47,419 bases of DNA from JBCCTX01 sp964468435 (GTDB lineage Bacteria; Bacteroidota; Bacteroidia; J057), in contig CAYXVE010000042.1 in NCBI GenBank assembly GCA_964468435.1, forward strand, positions 1-47,419. Direction: 5' to 3'. Below, one piece after another: positions 1-6,457 of this stretch (its first letter is position 1; each line of letters begins with the position of its first letter). Under the pieces are notes generated by a model. It saw nothing but the letters and a program-made list of their open reading frames with translations. It ran no database searches and was not told where the DNA came from. The position numbers and the translations under genes are program-made.

Positions 1-147
1 TGGCTTAATGAAAACCCTTTATGACCTTAATGCCTCAATGGTTCATAAGCAATAACCATTAAGAAGTTAAGGAAGATTAAGTGGCTTAATGAAAACCCTT
101 TATGCCTTAATGATTCAAAAAACAAAGGTTTAGGAAAAATAAAAATC
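1..147. repeat. Intergenic direct repeat ahead of the TolC-type gene
   Basis: A 23-base direct repeat beginning TGGCTTAATGAAAACCC occurs at 1-23 and again at 82-104. Shorter CTTAATG units lie at 28-34 and 106-112, next to a purine-rich CATTAAG/GGAAGATTAAG stretch. No coding frame is visible in these 147 bases. The repeat may be a spacer between genes of an efflux operon whose upstream members lie outside the window. Its role is unknown. Confidence 0.6.
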
Positions 148-1488
148 ATGACGAAAATAAACATTCATACACTCATTACTTGCCTATCGCTAATTGCCAA
201 TTGCCAATTAATAAAGGCACAAGATACCATACCAATCAACCTGGAAGCGGTCCTTACATTGGGTGGAGCAGCTAATTTAACGATAAAGGAATATAAAGAA
301 CGACAGGAACTGTCACTAGCAGAATTGACGAAAGCTAAAGAATGGTGGCTACCCGAAATTTATGCCGGGGCACAAACCCATCAACTTTGGGGTGCCGCCA
401 TGAACGCGGATGGGCGATTTTTCTTGGATGTGGACCGCCAAAACCTTTGGAGTGGATTGGGACTGAATGCCAATTGGGATTTTGGAGATGGTATTTACAA
501 TGCAAAATCTGCCAACCTCAGAAATCAGGCAAGTCAATATTTGACACAAGCAGAACGCAATCAGCAACTGCTTGAAATGATAAGCGCCTATTACCAACTG
601 ATGACCGCTCAACTCAATTATAATGCGTATCAAGATTTGGTGAGTCAATCCGACAGCATTGTACAGCAAATACAAATTCAGGTAGAAAGCGGTTTGCTAT
701 ATGAATCGGAACTGCTATTGGCAAAGAGCAATAAAAATCATTTGCAAGTGGAAATGCTGAATGCTAAAAAGGCATACAACAACGCTTCCGCAAAATTAAA
801 GAAGCTGCTCAATATGGAGCAAAACATTAAGTTGGTAAGTACTGACGAATCTTTGCTGCCATTGGATTTTACAGCTGAATTAGAATCGGTGACAGATTCA
901 GATTATCTCAACCGACCTGAGATAAAGGCCCATAAATTGCAATTTCAGGCATTGAAAGTGGAACGAAAAAAGTATACCACAGGCTTATTGATTCCCGAAT
1001 TAAATATCGGAACTTATGGTTCTTATTTCGGACGCATCAATGGGAATGTTTCCCCTATGTTCCCAGATCAATATCCCGAAACACAACAACTTTATCCTAC
1101 AAATGCTTTGAATGTGTCAGTTATGTGGAAAATTCCACTGGGTGCATTGACCTATCAGGGAGATAAAAAATCTTTTGACAGTAAAATGCGCCTCAATAAA
1201 ATTGAAGCAGAGCAATTTAAAGTCCAGATAAACGAAGAAGTTGCCAATGCAAAATCTGACTTGCTACTTGGGAGACAACAAATTGAAACTGCCAAAGAAG
1301 CCTTGAATTTTACTACTGAAGCGTTGGACCAAAGCATTGAAAGGCAAAAAATCGGAACAGCCAAACCCTTTGAAGTCTTTCAGGCACAACAGTTTTTCCT
1401 GCAAGCCCAATTGGATTATTTGAAAGCTGTGAGTGCCTACAATAAAGCCCAATATGCGTTGAAAGTGGCGCAGGGAGAGACCCTTTAA
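148..1488 (+). CDS. TolC-family outer-membrane efflux protein
   Basis: The 446-residue product starts with a signal peptide ending near AQD at residue 26 and is followed by two long alpha-helical halves. The helices are rich in Gln, Leu, Asn and Ala (for example residues about 145-220 and 335-440), as in TolC/CusC outer-membrane channel proteins. The length is normal for the family. Such proteins form a trimeric duct through the outer membrane and work with an RND pump and a periplasmic adaptor. Those partners are not in the window and would be expected upstream. Metal-related gene remnants directly downstream suggest, but do not prove, a role in heavy-metal efflux (CusC-like). The start at 148 is chosen because it opens directly into the signal peptide. 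The family assignment is solid; the substrate is inferred from neighbours only. Confidence 0.85.
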   Translation: MTKINIHTLITCLSLIANCQLIKAQDTIPINLEAVLTLGGAANLTIKEYKERQELSLAELTKAKEWWLPEIYAGAQTHQLWGAAMNADGRFFLDVDRQNLWSGLGLNANWDFGDGIYNAKSANLRNQASQYLTQAERNQQLLEMISAYYQLMTAQLNYNAYQDLVSQSDSIVQQIQIQVESGLLYESELLLAKSNKNHLQVEMLNAKKAYNNASAKLKKLLNMEQNIKLVSTDESLLPLDFTAELESVTDSDYLNRPEIKAHKLQFQALKVERKKYTTGLLIPELNIGTYGSYFGRINGNVSPMFPDQYPETQQLYPTNALNVSVMWKIPLGALTYQGDKKSFDSKMRLNKIEAEQFKVQINEEVANAKSDLLLGRQQIETAKEALNFTTEALDQSIERQKIGTAKPFEVFQAQQFFLQAQLDYLKAVSAYNKAQYALKVAQGETL

Positions 1489-1570
1489 CTTGATTTGATG
1501 GCAATGGGTAATTGACAATAAGCGATAAACAAAGGGCTATGAGTTGTTATGCAAATAAAATCTAGAAATT

Positions 1571-1669
1571 ATGAAAATGAAAAAAGAAATTTTGATGGTA
1601 TTGTTGATGCAACTCATTCTTTTTATAGGATGTGCTCAAAATCAGAATAAATCTAGTAAAAAAATCTAA
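1571..1669 (+). CDS. Very small putative lipoprotein, probably a truncated gene start
   Basis: This 32-residue frame starts MKMKKEILMVLL and has a hydrophobic segment ending in a lipobox-like FIGC (Cys21). It continues with a short polar tail, AQNQNKSSKKI, and stops. It looks like the signal peptide and first mature residues of a lipoprotein. It ends exactly where the truncated MerT-MerP frame becomes recognisable, and the two overlap in different frames. The simplest reading is that a deletion removed the rest of the lipoprotein gene together with the 5' part of the merTP gene. It could instead be a real mini-lipoprotein; nothing in the sequence settles this. Confidence 0.4.
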   Translation: MKMKKEILMVLLMQLILFIGCAQNQNKSSKKI

Positions 1670-1976
1670 TGAAGACGAGAAAAAGCCATTTAGGCAGACC
1701 CAAGCATTCTTGGGAATTGTAACCGTTTTTACGGCTTTGATGTTGGTTTTTCCAAACTATGCACACATTTTCTACCCTTCCAACGATAAAAAGGAAGTGG
1801 TAATCGTTCAGGCTTCGGACATTCAAGCCGTAACTTTTGATGTAAAAGGAATGACCTTCAATGGTTGTGCATCACACGTTGAAACGGATGTAAACAAGTT
1901 GCCCGGCATAGTTTCTGTAGATGCCATTTACGAAGAAGCAACAACCAAAGTTGAATTTGACCTATCCGTCAGCTAG
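1632..1976 (+). pseudogene. merTP: 5'-truncated MerT-MerP fusion (mercuric transport protein) remnant
   Basis: The frame keeps only the last transmembrane segment of a MerT-like protein (about residues 26-45) followed by a heavy-metal-associated domain (about residues 68-114, starting VTFDVKGMT). Bacteroidota commonly carry MerT and MerP fused as one gene of about 200 residues. Here only about 100 residues resemble it, and the first two MerT helices are gone. The first 14 or so residues overlap the small lipoprotein frame and probably do not belong. In the metal-binding loop the usual GMTCxxC reads GMTFNGC: the first Cys codon is TTC (Phe), one base from TGC. With the membrane part and one metal ligand missing, mercury transport is unlikely. 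Family recognition is from memory; loss of function is inferred. Confidence 0.65.
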
Positions 1977-2016
1977 TTCGAATATTGTTTACATGGTATA
2001 ATTAAAAACAAAACTT

Positions 2017-2226
2017 ATGAATACGATTAAATTAAAATCAACAATTACCTGTCCAAAATGCGGACACCAAAAAGAAGAACAAATGCCTACAAAATCCTGT
2101 CAGTTTTTCTACCAATGCGAGAGCTGTAAACTTGTTCTTCGGCCCAAAGAAGGAGATTGTTGCGTTTACTGTAGCTTTGGCACCTATACCTGTCCATCTA
2201 TACAAGAAAAAAGGTCTTGTTGTTGA
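2017..2226 (+). CDS. saoC: GDCCVYCS-type Cys-rich protein ending in Cys-Cys (SaoC-like)
   Basis: This 69-residue protein has a CPKCGHQ knuckle at residues 11-17, a second CESC at 34-37, the signature GDCCVYCSFG at 47-56, and ends with Cys-Cys at the carboxyl terminus. Small proteins with GDCCVYCS are common beside mercury and organometal resistance genes. The free C-terminal Cys-Cys is the hallmark of the SaoC family of selenocysteine-assisted organometal (SAO) islands; here it is Cys only, with no selenocysteine. It lies between the merTP remnant and a broken SaoT-like gene, and a SaoD-like gene follows, which supports this assignment. It appears intact. A role in thiol capture or hand-over of metals is inferred, and the symbol rests on remembered family features. 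Confidence 0.6.
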   Translation: MNTIKLKSTITCPKCGHQKEEQMPTKSCQFFYQCESCKLVLRPKEGDCCVYCSFGTYTCPSIQEKRSCC

Positions 2227-2311
2227 TTTTTTGAAAAATAATTAGGATTCCACCCTCTACAAGACCCTATCCTTGTAACATAACTAATTTTAATCGTTAA
2301 AACTTGAAACA

Positions 2312-2520
2312 ATGATGCGACAAATTGAAGTATTTAAAGCCAAGTGTTTAGTATCTGAACCTGTAGTAAAGGCAGTAAAAAATGGCTAGTGAGTCTTGTG
2401 AAGTAATTGTTTACAACCTTGCTGAACAATGTAACTACAAAATGCCATCATTTCGCAAGATTATTAAAGGAGATGCATTGCCAGACACAAGCCGTCCCAA
2501 AAGGCAAGACATTTAATTTT
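2312..2520 (+). pseudogene. saoT: Frameshifted thioredoxin-like gene (SaoT-like remnant)
   Basis: Frame 1 from 2312 reads MMRQIEVFKAKCLVSEPVV and stops at 2387-2389. From about 2386 a different frame continues the same protein with ASESCEVIVYNLAEQCNYK and stops at 2518-2520. Together they match the N-terminal half of the small thioredoxin/glutaredoxin-like proteins found in mercury and SAO clusters, which normally read IEVF.AGCPVCEPVV near the start and CENCEV further on. Three lesions are visible: a frameshift near 2380-2390, replacement of the second active-site Cys by Ser (CLVS instead of CPVC), and loss of the C-terminal half. It cannot make a working redox protein. A short open frame at 2473-2574 follows and is not recognised. 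Confidence 0.6.
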
Positions 2521-2574
2521 GACCAACCACTCCGTTACCCTACGAACACTGAAGACAAAGACCTGAAAACATAA

Positions 2575-2822
2575 AATTTATGTGGCTGACCTTATAATTC
2601 ATAATAAATTTAAATAAAGACTCACCGTTTTCGACTCAAGTAGCAAACTTACATTACAAAAAGCTAAAGTGGATATAGGTTTATTTTTCTCTTGTAATAC
2701 TTAATCATTTCATTAATCTTATTCGTTTAATGCAAGTTAGTTGCGTTTTTGTATAAAAATGATTATTTATGCAACAATGTTGCAATAAGTAACTCGTTTT
2801 TAATCTTTAAAACCAAATAGTT
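2575..2822 (+). promoter_or_regulatory. Non-coding spacer with a 7-1-7 palindromic operator candidate
   Basis: Positions 2770-2784 form a perfect palindrome, TGCAACA-A-TGTTGCA, 38 bases before the ATG of the DsrE-type gene. Slightly upstream (2733-2745) is a weaker copy, GCAA-gttag-TTGC. Palindromes of this size and composition are typical of ArsR/SmtB-type metal-sensor operators, so the site may control the saoD-like gene. No regulator gene is present nearby. The rest of the spacer is A+T-rich with no coding signal. Confidence 0.45.
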
Positions 2823-3200
2823 ATGAAAGTAGCGTACATTTTTAAAACAAACATGGCATCAACATTCCAGTTGGCAACTATGATTTTACCACAATTAGAA
2901 AAAAACATTCATGGTGTGGAAGTAATCGGAATGTTCTTTTTCGATGAAAACGTACATGTATTAAGAAAAGGAAACGAAATAGGCGAACGACTTAACACAA
3001 TTGCCAAAAAAAAGGGAATGTTGATTATGGCCTGCGATCAATGTGTTTTAAGAAGAGATTTGGCAGAAGGTGATTTTGAACTGTGTGGTACAGGTGATGT
3101 GAAACCGAAAAACATGATTGAAGTTGGGCAGGTAGGCTGTTTCCCTCAATTATACGCTGCACTAAGCGGAAATATCCCCGATTTAGTCATAACACTTTAA
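2823..3200 (+). CDS. saoD: DsrE-family protein (SaoD-like)
   Basis: The 125-residue product has the alternating strand/helix pattern of the DsrE/DsrF/TusD fold, starting MKVAYIFKTNMAS. Cysteines are conserved-looking at ACDQC (about 75-79), ELCGTG (about 90) and VGCFPQ (about 109). DsrE-type proteins relay sulfur or bind thiol adducts; a DsrE-related member named SaoD occurs in organometal detoxification islands. The position two genes after the Cys-Cys protein and beside merTP and SaoT-like remnants supports that subfamily. The frame is intact and is the best-preserved part of this island. A palindrome at 2770-2784 may regulate it. The fold assignment is fairly secure; the SaoD name is an inference from context. 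Confidence 0.65.
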   Translation: MKVAYIFKTNMASTFQLATMILPQLEKNIHGVEVIGMFFFDENVHVLRKGNEIGERLNTIAKKKGMLIMACDQCVLRRDLAEGDFELCGTGDVKPKNMIEVGQVGCFPQLYAALSGNIPDLVITL

Positions 3201-3220
3201 TTCTGTTTTAACATTTGAAA

Positions 3221-3438
3221 ATGATTAACAGAATATTCATAATTCCTATTCAACCTTACCAATGGCTCATTTCTCCATTGCTCAAACAAAACAGTAGACA
3301 TCAACGTGTTCACAATATGCTGTTGAGTCCATGGAAGAATGGGGTGTATTGAAAGGGTTATTTCTGTGAGTTAAACGATTAAGTAAATTCCATCCATGGA
3401 GAACACATGGATGCAATTCAGTATCAAAAATAACCTAA
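3221..3438 (+). pseudogene. yidD: Frameshifted yidD (membrane protein insertion efficiency factor)
   Basis: The first frame, from 3221, reads IIPIQPYQWLISPLLKQNSRHQ, close to the start of YidD proteins (the segment ending YQW.ISP). Around 3300-3306 the frame breaks. The continuation is in another frame: CSQYAVESMEEWGVLKGLF, an in-frame TGA at 3367-3369, then VKRLSKFHPW...NSVSK. Normal YidD reads CRF.PTCSQYA.EA....G.LKG..L..KR...CHP..GGYDPVP. The Cys before PTC is Ser here, the CHP cysteine is Phe, and the terminal GYDPVP motif is degraded to CNSVSK. At least one indel and one nonsense change make it a pseudogene. It was probably an accessory copy carried with the metal island; the organism would still need a chromosomal yidD. 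Confidence 0.75.
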
Positions 3439-3846
3439 GAAATGACAACAAAAAAAATAGAAGAATCAAATCATTCCTCAATTTGAGAAAAGAGGATGTA
3501 TATTGCCAGTAGCGGTTCAATCAATAGCGACAAGATAGATTTTGATTGATTCAATGGGTGACGATCAGAAGACGACATCAATAGATACTCCATTGAGAGT
3601 TATCGAAAGTCAGTGCATTTAATAAACTTTTGTGGTGGCGGACAGTGAACTGCCATGAAATCCCGCACTACGCATAGATAGCCGAAATCGTAAGCCTCCA
3701 TCAGAAGAAATCCCCCGCAACTGTTAAGGCATTGAAAAAGATCGTAAGTTTGGGATGAACCCAGAAAAGAAACCACGGCGCTTCAAGACAAATACATCAA
3801 CCTCATCATACATGTTTCTCTGTCCAGAAAATAAAAAATTTGTCTA
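3439..3846 (+). other. Non-coding stretch with possible hisI-like and cobalamin-riboswitch remnants
   Basis: Directly after the yidD remnant, an ATG at 3442 gives MTTKKIEESN before shifting frame to QFEKRGCILPVAVQ (about 3478-3522). This resembles the beginning of HisI-type phosphoribosyl-AMP cyclohydrolase paralogs, but only about 25 residues can be followed. Further on, 3712-3724 is CCCCCGCAACTGT, the most conserved internal segment of cobalamin riboswitches. It is preceded by ATGAAATCC at 3655-3663 and followed by AAGTTTGGGATGAACC at 3746-3761. The helices are not intact, the spacing is wrong, and no plus-strand gene follows. Both readings are weak; together they fit general decay of the region. 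Confidence 0.25.
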
Positions 3847-4740
3847 TTAAAAGTTTAAATACCAGCCAAAGTACCTGTCTAATATGACTTGTTTTTTTAC
3901 TCTTATGTAGTCTAAAAAAGCTTCACTCACTGGGGACAGCCGCTTACCCTTTTGCCATATTAGCCGCCATTTTGTAGTAATAGGCAGCCCAGGCAAGGGA
4001 ATGATATGAATTTGCTGGTTGTTTAGCTCGTTTTTCATGCCAATCAAGGGCATAATAGACTGTCCGATACCCGCCATTACTGCTTGTTTTACAGCTTCGT
4101 TAGACGTGAGTTCTATCCGCTTTTTCAGCGAGCCTTCCGACGGCTTGAAATAACTTTCCATGGTCATACGAGTAGCAGAGCCACGTTCCCGATAAATTAG
4201 CGGCTTGCGCTCGTCTCGTACCGGCCGGTTTCCCATCAAATATAATCTATTTTCCAAGAGAATTTCTTCTTCCGGCTTCAACGTATCCGGCACTACGGAA
4301 ATGAGTGCAAAGTCGATTTCATTTTTTTGTAGACTCTGAATTACCTTACTCTTATTGGTAACATCAAGCACCAGATCCACTTTATCGTGTTCTTCCAGAA
4401 ATGCATTCAGAAAATAGGGTATTACATACTTCCCCGTTGAAGCAGAAGAAATGCGAAGTTTTCCGGTTAGCAATCCTTTATAAGCTGCTTGCTTAAGCTC
4501 AATTCTATCCATTTCCCGAATAATTTGCTCGGTAATTTCAGCTAATTCTTTACCAAAATCAGTAATGTATAGCTTTCTTCCGATCACTTCCGTTAGTGGA
4601 ATATCAAACTGATTTTGAAAGTTTTTTAATTGAATAGATACGGCAGGTTGCGTCATAAAAAGCTCTACGGCAGCTCTCGTGATACTTTGCGTTTGGGTTA
4701 CTTTCAAAAATATCTTGAGTTGATTAATAGTGTAATTCAT
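3847..4740 (-). CDS. LysR-type transcriptional regulator, divergent to dabBA
   Basis: The 297-residue protein has the LysR winged helix-turn-helix at residues 1-60 (INQLKIFLKV, SITRAAVELF, TQPAVSIQLK) and a substrate-binding domain from about 90 (GKLRISSASTGKYVIPYFL) to the C terminus. The order of elements is closest to the CbbR/CysB-like branch. It is transcribed away from dabB across a 146-base gap that holds a perfect 9-4-9 palindrome and a -7 element. LysR genes beside carbon-uptake or carboxylase genes usually activate them in response to carbon or redox signals, so control of dabBA is the natural inference. The family is certain; ligand and target are inferred. Confidence 0.85.
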   Translation of the reverse strand: MNYTINQLKIFLKVTQTQSITRAAVELFMTQPAVSIQLKNFQNQFDIPLTEVIGRKLYITDFGKELAEITEQIIREMDRIELKQAAYKGLLTGKLRISSASTGKYVIPYFLNAFLEEHDKVDLVLDVTNKSKVIQSLQKNEIDFALISVVPDTLKPEEEILLENRLYLMGNRPVRDERKPLIYRERGSATRMTMESYFKPSEGSLKKRIELTSNEAVKQAVMAGIGQSIMPLIGMKNELNNQQIHIIPLPGLPITTKWRLIWQKGKRLSPVSEAFLDYIRVKKQVILDRYFGWYLNF

Positions 4741-4886
4741 AGCATATCGTTTATGATTTTTATAAAATAAATAAATAATAATTTATTTACAAAGGTTACT
4801 AGATTTGCCCTCCTGGACAGCTTTACGCAAATGCGAGCTCTTTGCGCAAAGGGAGTAGCTGCCATTTAATTCGAAAATAAAAATAT
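4741..4886. promoter_or_regulatory. LysR-dabB intergenic control region with palindrome and -7 element
   Basis: Positions 4768-4776 (TAAATAAAT) and 4781-4789 (ATTTATTTA) are perfect inverted repeats separated by AATA, the form expected for a LysR-family dimer site. The sequence TAGATTTG at 4800-4807 matches the Bacteroidota -7 consensus TAnnTTTG exactly and would give a leader of about 70 bases before dabB. The palindrome would then cover roughly -20 to -45. A start for the LysR gene on the other strand probably overlaps, giving autoregulation. Confidence 0.55.
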
Positions 4887-6449
4887 ATGACACAAAGTTT
4901 AGCTTTAGCATTTGTATTGCTGTTGCCTGCCGGTTATGCTCTGGTAGCAATAATGTCTTGGTTTCAAGCCGGCATCAAACCCCAGCGAGTTATACTATTG
5001 AGCCAGCTTTTTTCGTTGACGAGCCTCCTAATCGCCGGTGTTTGCAGCTTTTACGTTGCGAAATACGGCCTGTTGGAATTTATGCTCATCGGCATAGAAG
5101 GGGTCGGTCTCAGTATCCGTCTCGATCCGCTCAGCCTGCTGCTGTTGGTGATGATTGTCTTGTTAGGCTTTATCATCGTTCGGTTCAGTGTACGATATCT
5201 GGATGGAGACCCACGCCAAGGTGCCTTTTTGGGGCGTTTAGCAACTACTATCGCAGCTGTCCAGTTACTGGTGCTGGCCGGAAATATCGGATTATTGTTT
5301 ATTGCTTGGGTACTAACCAGCATTAGTTTACACCGCTTGCTCTTGTTTTATCCCGAACGGCTGGGAGCGCAGATTGCTGCCAAAAAGAAATTTATCTCTG
5401 CCCGCCTGGGGGATGTCTTTCTGCTGGTCGCGTTTATACTGGTTTATCAGCAGTTCGGCACGGGTAATCTCGAAGTTATTTTCAACCAATTGAATACTAC
5501 AGAGGAGCATTCGCTGCTTCTAGAACTGGCGACTGTACTCATCGCTTTTACTGCCCTCCTGAAGTCAGCGCAGTTTCCTATGCACGGTTGGCTGATTGAA
5601 GTAATGGAAACACCTACCCCAGTATCTGCACTACTCCACGCCGGGATACTGAATGCCGGTCCTTTTTTGGTGGTTCGCCTATCGCCGCTGATGGATCTAG
5701 GTACGTTTTCGCCCGTCATTCTTATCGTTTTTGGCGGTTTTACGGCGCTGTTTGCCTCGACGGTTTTGCTTACCCAATCGGCCATTAAAACGGCTCTGGG
5801 GTATTCTAGTGTAGCTCACATGGGTTACATGCTTCTGGTATGCGGGCTTGGGGTCTACTCGGCGGTAATACTGCATTTGGTAGCCCATTCTTTCTACAAA
5901 GCCCATGCGTTTCTTTCTTCGGGCAGCGCGGTAGAGTGGGCAGGAGGGAAAAAAGTGAAACTGCCCCCAAGGCTGGGAAGTGTGTTACGGATCGGGCTTA
6001 GCCTCATCTTGGCTATTGCCATTTATGTAGCCTTTGCCTCACTGTCGGGGGCGGCGGTCTTTCAGAATCCCGCGCTGCTAATAATTGGCATTGTACTCGT
6101 GCTAGGCTTATCCCAAATCATCGTAACAGCAGCCGATGCAAAAGCTATTTGGTACTCGACACTGCAAGGGGCAGGGCTGGCCGCACTGGTTGTGACAGCA
6201 TTTTTTACCCTTGAAATGTTCACAAATCGTTTGCTCGCGCCCGTACTTCCTAACGAATCAAAACTTGAGCCACTTCCACTGGTAATGGCAGCGGTGGTGA
6301 TAGCGGGATTTACCTTGGCGATAATCCTCCAAATCTTGGGTCCTACACTTAAAAACAAAACCCTAGGCAAAGCGCTTTATGTACATCTGCGCAACGGCTT
6401 TTATGCAAATGATTGGATTGATAAGCTGATTGGCGCAAACAAACTATAA
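4887..6449 (+). CDS. dabB: DabB, NuoL-like membrane subunit of the DAB inorganic-carbon pump
   Basis: The 520-residue, strongly hydrophobic protein has the proton-conducting antiporter fold of NuoL/MrpA. The core runs from about residue 75 to 350, with Lys226 in LLKSAQFPMHGWL and the following METPTPVSALLHAG. This motif pair is the hallmark of proton-translocating NADH dehydrogenase-5-like subunits. It lacks the other complex I genes and is followed 8 bases after its stop by dabA, the arrangement of DAB (DABs accumulate bicarbonate) operons. DabB anchors DabA at the inner membrane and couples a cation gradient to CO2 hydration. By eye this gene and dabA are richer in G+C than the genes on either side. 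The identification is strong because of the pairing with DabA. Confidence 0.9.
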   Translation: MTQSLALAFVLLLPAGYALVAIMSWFQAGIKPQRVILLSQLFSLTSLLIAGVCSFYVAKYGLLEFMLIGIEGVGLSIRLDPLSLLLLVMIVLLGFIIVRFSVRYLDGDPRQGAFLGRLATTIAAVQLLVLAGNIGLLFIAWVLTSISLHRLLLFYPERLGAQIAAKKKFISARLGDVFLLVAFILVYQQFGTGNLEVIFNQLNTTEEHSLLLELATVLIAFTALLKSAQFPMHGWLIEVMETPTPVSALLHAGILNAGPFLVVRLSPLMDLGTFSPVILIVFGGFTALFASTVLLTQSAIKTALGYSSVAHMGYMLLVCGLGVYSAVILHLVAHSFYKAHAFLSSGSAVEWAGGKKVKLPPRLGSVLRIGLSLILAIAIYVAFASLSGAAVFQNPALLIIGIVLVLGLSQIIVTAADAKAIWYSTLQGAGLAALVVTAFFTLEMFTNRLLAPVLPNESKLEPLPLVMAAVVIAGFTLAIILQILGPTLKNKTLGKALYVHLRNGFYANDWIDKLIGANKL

Positions 6450-6457
6450 AACCCAAA

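Noticed and set aside
2473..2574. 33-residue frame after the SaoT-like remnant
   Set aside because: Not recognisable, overlaps the pseudogene in another frame, and lacks a family pattern.
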